Part shown: positions 34,269-43,534 of the stretch, one piece after another
How positions within the stretch are numbered: the first letter of the stretch is position 1
How the letters are laid out: each line of letters opens with the position of its first letter
Source of the DNA: an uncultured Pelagibacteraceae bacterium
GTDB lineage: Bacteria > Pseudomonadota > Alphaproteobacteria > Pelagibacterales > Pelagibacteraceae
DNA: 64,000 nucleotides
NCBI GenBank assembly: GCA_902583455.1
Contig: CACHVY010000002.1
Coordinates: 98,276-162,275 of the forward strand
Reading direction: 5' to 3'
Made by a program: the position numbers and the translations under genes
The notes under the pieces: generated by a model
Database searches by the model: none
Seen by the model: the letters and a program-made list of their open reading frames with translations, nothing else
What the model was told of the DNA's origin: nothing

Positions 34269-35747
34269 TCAATTCATTTTAATTTTAACTATTGCTCCTG
34301 ACTTGGAATTTTCTGTATTAACATTTGGTGCGTAGTCTATAACAAAATTAATGCCTTTTGTTTGATTAAACTTCTTAATGTAATCTTCTAGTTTAGGAAT
34401 GTGAAAGCTAAACATAAAAATCTCACAATTTTTAAATTTTTTATAATTCTGTTTAAATTCCTCAAAATTTAAATCAGAAAGATTTTTAATTGGCCTTGAA
34501 TATCTTGCGTATACTTGTACAATTTTCTTAACATATAAATCCAAAAAAAATTTTCTTCCAGCGTCATTATAATATACTGGAATACCTGAACATTTTTTTT
34601 CAAAAACGTTATCTATCACCCATTTTATATTCTGATGAGATTTTATCATACTTTGATAATAACTATTAAAATTTATAAAAGTAATTAGAATTAAAAATGG
34701 AAAAATAATTAATATCGATTTTTTTATTTTTAAAAAATAAAATCCTAACAAACCATTTAACAATATTATGTTTGGTAAAATTACAACTAAATTTCTGTAA
34801 GTTATAACTGGCATAAACAAAAAAGAAATCATCAAAGTTGTTATCATCAGAATAATCGAAGGGAAAACTATTCTTGAAGATAGCTTGAAAAAGTCAGATT
34901 TAAAAAATTTATCTAAAGTATTTTTATTGAAAATATTTGATCTGAAATTAAATAAAATAAAAAAACTTAAAAAAATTAATGAAATAAAAGAGTTTAGAGT
35001 CCACTCAATAAAAACTCTGTAGTACCATAAATTGTTTTTAACCCAGCTAAACATCTTCATGTTATCGTTATCAACTAAAGACGGGCCGTAAAACAAAATA
35101 AAGATGGTGAGTAAAATAATTATAAAAACAAAATTTATTTTACAATTTTTAAAATTTCTAAAATAAAAATTTAATAAGAATCTATATAAAATAATACTCA
35201 TAGAAATTGTTAAACCAAATACATGTAACATTGATAGAATAATTGAGGATATAAGGAACAAATATCTGTGGGAGTTTTCTACAGAATTATTTAGATGAAT
35301 TACATTTATTAACAAAGAAAAGCTCAATAAGATAAAATACATTCTTAAATCTAAAGAAAAGAAGAAAAAAAAATAACTTGAAATAAATAACAAAAATATA
35401 ATTTCTAAATTTATATTAGCTGAATTATCTTTTAAAATTTTATATGAAAAATAAATTGGAATTACGCCTATCAAATTTATTAATCTTAAATAAATTAAAT
35501 AATTTGCATTTTTCAATTCAAAAAAATTTAAAATTTCAATACATAAGAATAGAATGGTATAAAAAAAAGGTGAATGAGTGTCTTGTGTAAAAATTTCACC
35601 GATAGACAAGTTTCTGATATTTTCAGAAAAACTTATTGTTAACACTTCATCAAACCAGAACGGTTTATAAAAACCTTCTAAATACCCATAAAGAAATATT
35701 AAAAAATTAAAAAACAAGAAAATTTGAATTATTTTTTTCTCATTCAT
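34269..35747 (-). CDS. GT-C fold polyprenyl-phosphate-dependent glycosyltransferase (PMT_2/GT39/GT83-like)
   Basis: A 492-residue polytopic membrane protein. After the first helix comes FWFDEVLT, the acidic first-loop motif of GT-C transferases, followed by DTHSPFFYTILF (about 58-69), the D-x-H-x-P loop of the PMT/ArnT-like family. About ten further helices and a C-terminal periplasmic domain follow. It would transfer a sugar from a polyprenyl phosphate on the periplasmic side. The neighbouring DPM1-like gene (18 bp upstream in the transcript) would make that donor. Confidence 0.75.
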   Translation of the reverse strand: MNEKKIIQIFLFFNFLIFLYGYLEGFYKPFWFDEVLTISFSENIRNLSIGEIFTQDTHSPFFYTILFLCIEILNFFELKNANYLIYLRLINLIGVIPIYFSYKILKDNSANINLEIIFLLFISSYFFFFFSLDLRMYFILLSFSLLINVIHLNNSVENSHRYLFLISSIILSMLHVFGLTISMSIILYRFLLNFYFRNFKNCKINFVFIIILLTIFILFYGPSLVDNDNMKMFSWVKNNLWYYRVFIEWTLNSFISLIFLSFFILFNFRSNIFNKNTLDKFFKSDFFKLSSRIVFPSIILMITTLMISFLFMPVITYRNLVVILPNIILLNGLLGFYFLKIKKSILIIFPFLILITFINFNSYYQSMIKSHQNIKWVIDNVFEKKCSGIPVYYNDAGRKFFLDLYVKKIVQVYARYSRPIKNLSDLNFEEFKQNYKKFKNCEIFMFSFHIPKLEDYIKKFNQTKGINFVIDYAPNVNTENSKSGAIVKIKMN

Positions 35748-35765
35748 AATTTAATTTAACTAAAC

Positions 35766-36479
35766 CTAAATATTTCTAATTTTAAAAAAAATATAAATTG
35801 TATAAGCAAATCCTTTTATAAGATCTAAATAACCCATTTTTGAAGACCCGGAAGCTCTTTTGGGCAAACTTACATTTAATTGTTTTATTTTATAATTTTT
35901 TTTCCAAAGAATTAAAGCACTTTCTGTAAAAAAAGAATAACTATTATTTTTTGATAACATTATATCTTTAAGTTTAATTTTATTAGCATTGTAACATCTA
36001 TAAGCACCTGAGGTATCTAGATCAGCACCAAAAAGAAATTTTACAAACAAAAATCTAAATGTGGTGATAAATTTTCTGTAAAAACTCCACCCTTTTAGTG
36101 AATTTTTTCCCTTAAATCTATTTGTGATTACTAAATCACTATCTTTAGAAAATTTTAATATTTTTTTTAAATAAATAGGATCATGTGTTCCATCACAATC
36201 CATTGTTATTATAAATTGGTATCTTTTTTTATAACCATATTTTATTCCAACTTTGTGTGCTGAGCCTACCCCTAATTTTTTTTTTCTATTTATTAACAAA
36301 ATATATTTGTTAACTGTCTTAATTTTAGTTATGTATTCTCTTGTTCCATCGATTGAATTATCATCGATAAATAATACATTATAACTATGATTAAAATTAT
36401 TTTTAATTTTTTTTAATATCGGCTTTATGTTGTATCTTTCATTATATGTTGGAATTAAAATTAGAAATTTATTTGACAT
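35766..36479 (-). CDS. GT2 polyprenyl-phosphate mannose/glucose synthase (DPM1-like)
   Basis: A 237-residue GT-A enzyme. LIPTYNERYNI at the N-terminus, VLFIDDNSIDGTRE (about 35-48) and the metal-binding MDCDGTHDP (about 93-101) are the standard GT2 signatures, and the SGAYRCYN and PKRASGSSKM segments match dolichyl/polyprenyl-phosphate mannose synthases. Unlike many bacterial relatives it has no added C-terminal membrane domain. It would charge undecaprenyl phosphate with a hexose for the adjacent GT-C transferase. The 5' end overlaps the upstream epimerase by 11 bp. Confidence 0.85.
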   Translation of the reverse strand: MSNKFLILIPTYNERYNIKPILKKIKNNFNHSYNVLFIDDNSIDGTREYITKIKTVNKYILLINRKKKLGVGSAHKVGIKYGYKKRYQFIITMDCDGTHDPIYLKKILKFSKDSDLVITNRFKGKNSLKGWSFYRKFITTFRFLFVKFLFGADLDTSGAYRCYNANKIKLKDIMLSKNNSYSFFTESALILWKKNYKIKQLNVSLPKRASGSSKMGYLDLIKGFAYTIYIFFKIRNI

Positions 36480-37365
36480 AATTTTTCATTATTTCATCAG
36501 CTGCATCAAAAATATTTTTTTTCAATTTCCAATTTAATTTTCTTTTTGCAAGTGAATTGTCCCCAATTATATAATTTTTATTTATATCTGGCTTAATATC
36601 AATTTTTACTTGCTTGGTATATTTTTTTATCAAAAAATCAATTATATCATTTACATTCGTCTTTAAATTGGATGAAATAATAATATTATCAAAACACTCT
36701 TTTTTTTTAATCAATAAATAAATTGCATTACAAATATCATCTGCGTGAGAAAAATCTCCTATCAAATTTTCTTTATAGATTTTTTTTATAAATTTTAAAT
36801 CTTTTTTAACAATACTTTTTACTATTCTCGGTAATAAAAAATTTTTGTTTCTAAAAATAGAGTCATGGTTAAATAGAATAAGATTAGAAAACTTAAAATT
36901 ATTTTTTTTTAAAGACATCATATAATTAAATATTTTTACTCTAAATTTTGTGTATGAGTCTGAAATAAAAATACTGCTTTGTTCATTAACTTTCTTTTTT
37001 TTTTTAAAGATTTGTGAGGAATTTGGAAAAATGAAATTGATATTCTTATCCGTTTTTATAATTGCAGTAATAATATTTTTGGTAAATCTATAATTTTTAT
37101 TAAAGAAATTTTTTTTTGAATTAAAATTTGGATTTTCTGAACCAAAATGAATAAAATGACTCGGGTTAATTTTTTTTAAAATATTTTCTATTTCTCTTAG
37201 ATTATTAAAATTTATTTTTTTATAAATTACAGATTTTATTTTATTTTTTCTTTTTTTATTGATTAACCCATATACTGAAAATTTTTTTTTAACTAATAAT
37301 TTAGACAAAATTATTCCATTTTGGCCAAGTGCTCCAGAAATAATAATTTTTTTTGTATTTCTCAT
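36469..37365 (-). CDS. NAD(P)-dependent nucleotide-sugar epimerase/dehydratase
   Basis: An extended SDR of 298 residues. GALGQNG (11-17) is the nucleotide-binding motif in the form used by GDP-mannose dehydratase-like enzymes. A catalytic YTKFRVK (Y-x3-K-like, around residue 138) and a DFSHADDIC segment (about 205-213) follow. It could make or interconvert a GDP- or dTDP-deoxysugar. The S-S-N/T part of the triad is weak. It opens the minus-strand operon with the DPM1-like and GT-C genes and is divergent from the C-methyltransferase gene (43 bp). Confidence 0.7.
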   Translation of the reverse strand: MRNTKKIIISGALGQNGIILSKLLVKKKFSVYGLINKKRKNKIKSVIYKKINFNNLREIENILKKINPSHFIHFGSENPNFNSKKNFFNKNYRFTKNIITAIIKTDKNINFIFPNSSQIFKKKKKVNEQSSIFISDSYTKFRVKIFNYMMSLKKNNFKFSNLILFNHDSIFRNKNFLLPRIVKSIVKKDLKFIKKIYKENLIGDFSHADDICNAIYLLIKKKECFDNIIISSNLKTNVNDIIDFLIKKYTKQVKIDIKPDINKNYIIGDNSLAKRKLNWKLKKNIFDAADEIMKNYVK

Positions 37366-37408
37366 AAAAATTGTTTATCTTTTATATATAAGTAATGTAA
37401 TAAATTAT

Positions 37409-38635
37409 ATGAAAATAAAAAGTTGTAGATCATGCAAATCAACAAATATTAAAAAAGTTTTTGATTTAGGATCGCAAAAATTATCTGGAATTTTTCCAAA
37501 CACCAAAGATCAAATTAAGATTCCTTCCGGTAGTTTATCAATGGTTTTTTGTAATTCTTGTAATTTGCTACAACTAGAAAATTCTTTTGATCCAAATGTT
37601 ATGTATGGTTCTAATTATGGATACATGTCATCATTAAATAACTCAATGATGAAACACCTTTACAATAAAGCATTAAATTTAAAAAAAATAATTAATTTAT
37701 CTAAAGGTGATTTAATTTTAGATATAGGAAGTAATGATGGAAGTTTTCTTGGGTTTTTTTCTAAAGATTATAATCGTATCGGAATAGATCCTACAATAAA
37801 AAAACTTGGGAAATTATATAAAAAAGAAATAAAAAAATTTCCAAACTTTTTTACAAAGGAATTGATAGAAAAAAATTTTAAAAATAAAATAAAGTTGATA
37901 ACCTCTATCTCGATGTTTTACGATCTTGAAAATCCAATAAAATTTACTGAAGATGTTCACGATGTTTTAGATAGAGATGGTTTGTGGCATTTAGAACAAA
38001 GCTATATGCCAATGATGTTGAAAAACAATTCATATGACACTATATGCCATGAACATCTGGAATATTATTCACTTAAATCAATAAAATTTATATTTGATAA
38101 GGTTGGATTTAAAATTATAGACTTACAATTTAATGATATTAATGGAGGAAGTTTTGCTCTTACTGTTGCGAAAAAAACTAGTAAAAAATTTAAAGAAGCT
38201 AGCAATTTAATAAATTGGCTTTTAAAAAAAGAGGAATTATTTAATTATAATTCTATAAGTGCTTTTAAAACTTTTTATAATAATATTTCAAAACATAAGA
38301 AAATTTTTAGAGATTTAATACTGAATTTAAGAAATGATAAAAAAAATATTATAGGTTATGGTGCTTCAACCAAAGGCAATATTATATTGCAATTCTGTAA
38401 TTTGAATTCTAAGCATATACCTTATATTGCTGAGGTTAATAAATTCAAATTTAATAGATATACGCCAGGATCAAAAATTAAGATAATATCAGAATATGAA
38501 GCAAAAAAGAAAAGCCCAGATTACTTTTTAGTATTACCTTGGCATTTTAAAAATTATATTATTAAAAAAGAGAATAAATATCTAAGACGCGGAGGAAAGC
38601 TAATTTTTCCTTTACCGGATATTGATATAATATGA
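37409..38635 (+). CDS. Sugar C-methyltransferase-like protein (Methyltransf_13/14)
   Basis: The 408-residue product starts with a zinc-binding domain, C6-x2-C9 and C48-x2-C51, then a SAM-binding core with LILDIGSNDGSFLG (about 107-120) and a C-terminal domain with IIGYGASTKGN. This three-domain plan is that of TylCIII/NovU-type NDP-sugar C-methyltransferases. The reading frame is open 150 bp further upstream, inside the divergent epimerase; I chose the ATG at 37409 because the zinc domain begins there. It predicts a branched deoxysugar in the glycan. Confidence 0.85.
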   Translation: MKIKSCRSCKSTNIKKVFDLGSQKLSGIFPNTKDQIKIPSGSLSMVFCNSCNLLQLENSFDPNVMYGSNYGYMSSLNNSMMKHLYNKALNLKKIINLSKGDLILDIGSNDGSFLGFFSKDYNRIGIDPTIKKLGKLYKKEIKKFPNFFTKELIEKNFKNKIKLITSISMFYDLENPIKFTEDVHDVLDRDGLWHLEQSYMPMMLKNNSYDTICHEHLEYYSLKSIKFIFDKVGFKIIDLQFNDINGGSFALTVAKKTSKKFKEASNLINWLLKKEELFNYNSISAFKTFYNNISKHKKIFRDLILNLRNDKKNIIGYGASTKGNIILQFCNLNSKHIPYIAEVNKFKFNRYTPGSKIKIISEYEAKKKSPDYFLVLPWHFKNYIIKKENKYLRRGGKLIFPLPDIDII

Positions 38636-39546
38636 ATAATAAAATGCTAGTTGAAACTTGTATTTACTGTAAAAGTAAAAGTAAAATATATTTAAATTCT
38701 TCAAACAATAGTAATGAAAAAAAAATTAATTTTACATCAACTGAAATATTAGTTGAAGAAAACGAAATAAAACCAAATTTATTCTATTGTACAAATTGTG
38801 AAATTATATTTTCGGAATTTTGCAAAAATAAATTTGAAGATAATTATAGAGATGTAATTGACTCACAATATATAAGTCAAATAGAAAATAAAAAACTATA
38901 TTTTAAAAATTTGATAAACAAAATTTCAAAATATATTAAAGATACAGACGATGTTCTAGAAATTGGTTCTTATTATGGTGCATTTGGATCAGAAATAAAA
39001 AAAAAGGTTAAAAGTTATAAAGGTATAGAGTTATCTAAATTTGCCTCTAATTACGCAAACAAAGAATTTGGATTGAATATTTCCAATGAAAATATTTTTA
39101 ATTATCTAGATGAGAGTAAAAAAAAATTTGATATTATTTTCATGTTTGATGTAATCGAACATCTTGATGATCCTAAAGAAGTGATAAAAGTTTGCTCAAA
39201 AAATCTAAATAAAAATGGTAGACTTATTATATCAACTATGAATATGGACTCATTTTTTGCAAAATTAACTGGTAAGCATTATCCTTGGATAATTTCTCAG
39301 CATAAATTTTATTTTACTGACAAGTCAATTAAAAAATTATTAAATTCGAGTAATCTAGAACTGAATAAAATTACCAATGATGTTAGAATTATTTCTTTAG
39401 AATATCTTTTCTTAAAAATATCTCAAAAAATAAAATATTTAAAATTTCTCTATAAAATAATATTAAAATTAAAATTTTTAAAAAATACTAAAATAAAATT
39501 TTCTCTTTTTGATATCAATATCTATTGTGCAGTTTTAAAAAACTAG
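38632..39546 (+). CDS. Class I SAM-dependent methyltransferase with N-terminal zinc ribbon
   Basis: A 304-residue protein with a Cys4 zinc-ribbon-like start (ETCIYCKSK and, about 40 residues on, FYCTNCEI), then DVLEIGSYYGAFG (about 104-116) as SAM motif I and IIFMFDVIEHLDDPKEV (about 166-182), typical of Methyltransf_11/23-type enzymes. It overlaps the preceding C-methyltransferase by 4 bp, so both probably act on the same sugar or lipid-linked glycan. Substrate unknown. Confidence 0.75.
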   Translation: MNNKMLVETCIYCKSKSKIYLNSSNNSNEKKINFTSTEILVEENEIKPNLFYCTNCEIIFSEFCKNKFEDNYRDVIDSQYISQIENKKLYFKNLINKISKYIKDTDDVLEIGSYYGAFGSEIKKKVKSYKGIELSKFASNYANKEFGLNISNENIFNYLDESKKKFDIIFMFDVIEHLDDPKEVIKVCSKNLNKNGRLIISTMNMDSFFAKLTGKHYPWIISQHKFYFTDKSIKKLLNSSNLELNKITNDVRIISLEYLFLKISQKIKYLKFLYKIILKLKFLKNTKIKFSLFDINIYCAVLKN

Positions 39547-39562
39547 AGTACAGATTTAACAA

Positions 39563-40486
39563 TTAATTTATTCTTTTAACCGTATTTTTTTTAAATTCAT
39601 TATATAAATTTATAGTCTCTCTAAAATTTTTTGGTTTCGAATATTTTTTTGCCAAATTGTTTGATATACCCCAAATTTCATTTTCGTAATCTTTCTCAAA
39701 GTAAAAAATATCATCTATATTTTTAGGGACGGCTACAAAATTTACAAATAAAACATCGCGATAGTTTCCGAATTTTGGAATGCCAGCTTTATGTATACAT
39801 TGTGGTGTATTTAAAATTAAACTATCTCCTAATTTACCGCAATTTTTAATTTCATTATCAAAAGTTAAATCATTGTAATAATTTCGGTCACGATAATTAC
39901 TTCTTGATACAAATTTTTTTGTGTCTTGGATTGAGTAAAAAGTCAACGGTCCATCACTTAATGATATATCTTGAAGATTAATAAATAATTTGAAGTAATT
40001 CATGGTATAATAATCACAGTGAAAATACATGTTATAGTGTTCAAACTTTTTTTCTCTTTCTTTTTTTAGGTAGTAGCTAGTATTCTCTATGCCATAATTT
40101 CTTTTTATGTGAATGTTATGTATAGCAATGCCACTTCTGTAATATCTCTTTAATGCTTCAATCACCTCTTTAAAGTTATGATTTAAATGATTTTTAATTT
40201 TACCTCTCATCTCTTCATCAATCTCAAATACGGTAGAGTATTGATTACTTATTTTTTGTATCTTCTTTATGTGGGGCGACTGAATCTTATCAGAAAGAAA
40301 CTTTGCAATTTCTTTAGAATCAACATTTGGCTTCATATATCCTAAATCGTGATATAGGCTTAGATATTTTTCATTAGCATCTACAATATTTTTTTTAAAA
40401 AAAAAGTTGAACAAATTATAATTCAATGTATTTGGATTTTTGAAAATTTTGACACCAAAAGACTCGTTTATTTTGTGCAATATCAT
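39563..40486 (-). CDS. Phytanoyl-CoA dioxygenase-like Fe(II)/2-oxoglutarate oxygenase
   Basis: A 307-residue protein with the PhyH pattern: FHCDYYTMNYFKLFINLQD (H-x-D iron ligands, about 174-192), DGPLTFY in the next strand, and CIHKAGIP with a downstream Arg (distal His and 2-oxoglutarate-binding residues, about 246-260). These are non-haem iron hydroxylases. In a glycan island it could hydroxylate a sugar, fatty acid or small phosphonate-like group, but the sequence does not say which. It is transcribed opposite to its neighbours. Confidence 0.7.
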   Translation of the reverse strand: MILHKINESFGVKIFKNPNTLNYNLFNFFFKKNIVDANEKYLSLYHDLGYMKPNVDSKEIAKFLSDKIQSPHIKKIQKISNQYSTVFEIDEEMRGKIKNHLNHNFKEVIEALKRYYRSGIAIHNIHIKRNYGIENTSYYLKKEREKKFEHYNMYFHCDYYTMNYFKLFINLQDISLSDGPLTFYSIQDTKKFVSRSNYRDRNYYNDLTFDNEIKNCGKLGDSLILNTPQCIHKAGIPKFGNYRDVLFVNFVAVPKNIDDIFYFEKDYENEIWGISNNLAKKYSKPKNFRETINLYNEFKKNTVKRIN

Positions 40487-40606
40487 TGATCTTTTATATC
40501 AAAAGGAATATTTATTTCAATTAAGTAATTCGTAATTTAAATATGCCTTTTTTTGGTTTAATTTAAGTTATAGGAATTAAAAGAAAATTAATACTTTTAT
40601 CAATTA

Positions 40607-42334
40607 ATGTTTTCAAAAAAATATATAAAATTATTTTCTGTACTAGAAAGAAAGCAAAAATTAAGATTGTCTTATTTTGCTTTATTCATAATTATTATTA
40701 TGTTCCTAGAAACATTTAGTTTCGGGATGTTTTACCCTTTTTTACAATCAATAACTAACAATTCACTAAATAAGGAATTTTTGTCTGTTTTAGAATTTTT
40801 CAATAAAACAATGAAATTAGATTTGAGTATATCTTTAATAGCGTTATTGATATTTACATTTGCAATAATATTAAAAAATATATTCTTATTTTTTTTTGAA
40901 TTTTGGTCACTTACTTTTCTAAGAGATTTAAGATTAGACTTTAAATCAAAAATTTTAAAAGCTCATTTTCAAGACCAATATGAAAAAGTATCAAATATTA
41001 AAACATCTGTTTATATTAGAGATTTTAGTAACACAGTAGATATTTTTATTAGAAGTCTTCAAAGTACTATGATGCTGATAATTGAATTTGGAGTATTTTT
41101 AGGCCTATTTGGTCTATTGGTCTTCATTCAATCTAAAGAGACAATTTTTTTTGTAGTAACTTTAGCATTCATTGCAATTATTTTTGCAATAGTTTTAAAA
41201 AATATTCTCAAAGTTTACGGAGGAAAGAATCTACATTTAGAAGAAAGATCACTAAATAAATTGATTGATATTCTAAATTCTACAAAAGAAATTTTGATGT
41301 CTAAAAAATCACCTATTTTTATAAAACAATATACTAAATTTCAGTTCGAAGAATTTACAATACGAAGAACAGTAAACTTGCTTCAAAAATTTCCAAAATT
41401 CTTTTTTGAAATCACAGTAGTGGTTGGGTTTACAGCGTATATATTCATTTTAAGTTTTAGTGGTCAAGATATAGGTAAAATAATACCTGAAATTGGGATT
41501 TTTTTTCTAGCAATTATAAGGATTTTACCAGCAGTTTCAAAAATTCTTATTCATTTTAATAAATTAAAATATGCAGAAGAGGCAGCCACAAAAATAGCTT
41601 CGGACATTAAAAATTATAATAGCTTATTTAAAGACAAAAAAGCTTTGATTGATGTAAGTTTTAAAAATTCATTAAGACTAAACAAAATTTCTTTCTATTA
41701 TAAAAATCGAGACAAAAAAATTTTAGATAAAATAGATCTTTTAATTAGTAAAAACGACTATATTGGAATAGTTGGCCAATCTGGTGGTGGTAAATCTACT
41801 TTAGTAGATATTATTTCAGGATTATTAAATCCTATTGAAGGAGATATTTTTATTGATGAAAAAAAAATAAATAATCTTAATTCAACTAACTGGATTGATA
41901 AAATTGGTTATTTGACTCAAAGAAATAATTTGCTAGATGAAACAATTTTAACAAATATAACACTTGAATTTAATAAAGATAATATAGATTTAAAGTTGAT
42001 AAATGAAATCTTTGATAAAACAGGACTAAGAGAACTCATCAACAATCTTCCAGAGGGAATGGATACCCCTATAGGACAAAACGGATTCGCAATATCCGGT
42101 GGTGAAAGACAAAGGATAGGAATAGCTAGACTTCTCTATGCAAAAAAAGAAATTTTAATATTTGATGAAAGCACCTCTAATTTAGACCAAAAAAATAAAG
42201 AAAATATTATTCATACAATTAATCAGCTGGCAAAAGAAAAAACTATTATAATTATAACTCATGACGAAAGTGTAATAAATAACTGCAGAACAAAATATTT
42301 AATTGAGGAAAAAAAACTAAAAAAAATCAATTAA
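40607..42334 (+). CDS. ABC transporter, lipid-linked oligosaccharide/lipid exporter (PglK/MsbA-like)
   Basis: A 575-residue half-transporter: six transmembrane helices in residues about 20-320, then an ATPase domain with Walker A GQSGGGKST (390-398), ISGGE signature (496-500) and Walker B ILIFDE (516-521). Such homodimeric exporters flip lipid-linked oligosaccharides (PglK) or lipid A (MsbA) across the inner membrane. Within a glycan island the former is more likely, giving a Wzx-independent route for the undecaprenyl-linked glycan made here. It heads a plus-strand operon with the SGNH and APS-kinase-like genes. Confidence 0.85.
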   Translation: MFSKKYIKLFSVLERKQKLRLSYFALFIIIIMFLETFSFGMFYPFLQSITNNSLNKEFLSVLEFFNKTMKLDLSISLIALLIFTFAIILKNIFLFFFEFWSLTFLRDLRLDFKSKILKAHFQDQYEKVSNIKTSVYIRDFSNTVDIFIRSLQSTMMLIIEFGVFLGLFGLLVFIQSKETIFFVVTLAFIAIIFAIVLKNILKVYGGKNLHLEERSLNKLIDILNSTKEILMSKKSPIFIKQYTKFQFEEFTIRRTVNLLQKFPKFFFEITVVVGFTAYIFILSFSGQDIGKIIPEIGIFFLAIIRILPAVSKILIHFNKLKYAEEAATKIASDIKNYNSLFKDKKALIDVSFKNSLRLNKISFYYKNRDKKILDKIDLLISKNDYIGIVGQSGGGKSTLVDIISGLLNPIEGDIFIDEKKINNLNSTNWIDKIGYLTQRNNLLDETILTNITLEFNKDNIDLKLINEIFDKTGLRELINNLPEGMDTPIGQNGFAISGGERQRIGIARLLYAKKEILIFDESTSNLDQKNKENIIHTINQLAKEKTIIIITHDESVINNCRTKYLIEEKKLKKIN

Positions 42335-42349
42335 TCTAATTTTAGCTTG

Positions 42350-43534
42350 ATGGAAAACTTTATAATCTTTTTTTTATTTTTTCTTATTTTTGAAATTTTA
42401 TTAATTATATTGATAAATATTTTAAAAAGAAATTTTAAGTGGCTAATAAATTCAGAAGATGAGTTTCCACATTTTTCAAAAAAAAGACTAAATAAATTTT
42501 ATAAAGAAAGCTATGATCCTATAATTGGATGGGATAGAAAAAAAAATAAAACTGGTTTTGAGCTTGGTGAAAAGAAAACATTTTTTTATATTTCAAAAAA
42601 AGGGTATCGAGGAAAAAGCAAATATAAAAAAACATTGGCATCAGTTTTTGGTGACTCGTTTGCATTTTGTAGATATGTTAATGATAATGAAACTTGGGAA
42701 AGTTATTTAGAAAATAAATTAAAATTTAATATACACAATTATGGTGTTGGAAATTTTGGATTAGATCAAAGTTTTCTTAAATTTTTAAAATATAAAAAAA
42801 ATATTAAAAGTAAAATAGTTATTTTTAATGTAGTACCAGAGACAATCGCAAGAATAAATTCTTATTGGAAACATTATAGGGAGTTTGGAAACATTTTAGG
42901 TTTCAAGCCGCTATATAAATTAAAAAAAAATAAATTAATTTTGAAAAAAATTCCACTAAAAAGGAATTTTACTGAAAAACAAATATATCGTATTATCCCT
43001 GAAATGAAGAAATTTGATACTTTTTATAAATCAAAATTTTTAAAGTATAAATTCTCATTTCCGTATTCTTTAGTGTTTTTAAAAAATTTTAAATATTTTT
43101 CTAATATAATTCTAAATTTGTTAATAGCAAAAATTACAAACAATAAAAAATATCTCAATAAAGCTATTTCAGTAGTTTTAAAAGAAAATATCAGAGACTC
43201 GCATAGAATGTATAATGATCCATACTATTTTAAAAAATTAAAAGCAATGATTTATTATCTAAATGATGATTTAAAAAAAAAAAAAATTCATATGGTTTTG
43301 GTTATTTCACCCCAATTATTAGATTTGACTGAAGGTAATTATGATAGTGTATCAAAATTTTATAAACAAATTGGAAAAAAAATTTTCTGCTTGGATCTAT
43401 ATAATAAGATTAAAGATAAAGAATTTAAAAAATATTACTTTAAAGATATTTACGGTGGACATTTTAATAAATTAGGAAACAAATTAATTTCAAAAATTCT
43501 GTTTAATTATTTTAAAAGTAAAAATATTATATGA
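42350..43534 (+). CDS. SGNH/GDSL-hydrolase-like membrane-anchored protein
   Basis: A 394-residue protein with an N-terminal membrane helix (about 1-25). The SGNH blocks are visible: FGDSFAFCR (block I, Ser nucleophile, about 99-107), NYGVGNFGLDQ (block III Asn/Gly region) and a C-terminal DIYGGHFNKLGN (D-x-x-x-x-H, about 367-378). Such proteins add or remove acyl groups on surface glycans. I chose the ATG at 42350 over the TTG directly before it. It contains a 14-base A run at 43273-43286. Confidence 0.65.
   Translation: MENFIIFFLFFLIFEILLIILINILKRNFKWLINSEDEFPHFSKKRLNKFYKESYDPIIGWDRKKNKTGFELGEKKTFFYISKKGYRGKSKYKKTLASVFGDSFAFCRYVNDNETWESYLENKLKFNIHNYGVGNFGLDQSFLKFLKYKKNIKSKIVIFNVVPETIARINSYWKHYREFGNILGFKPLYKLKKNKLILKKIPLKRNFTEKQIYRIIPEMKKFDTFYKSKFLKYKFSFPYSLVFLKNFKYFSNIILNLLIAKITNNKKYLNKAISVVLKENIRDSHRMYNDPYYFKKLKAMIYYLNDDLKKKKIHMVLVISPQLLDLTEGNYDSVSKFYKQIGKKIFCLDLYNKIKDKEFKKYYFKDIYGGHFNKLGNKLISKILFNYFKSKNII

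Noticed and set aside
37259..37408. Upstream extension of the C-methyltransferase frame
   Set aside because: It runs antisense into the divergent epimerase gene; the zinc domain begins at the ATG at 37409.
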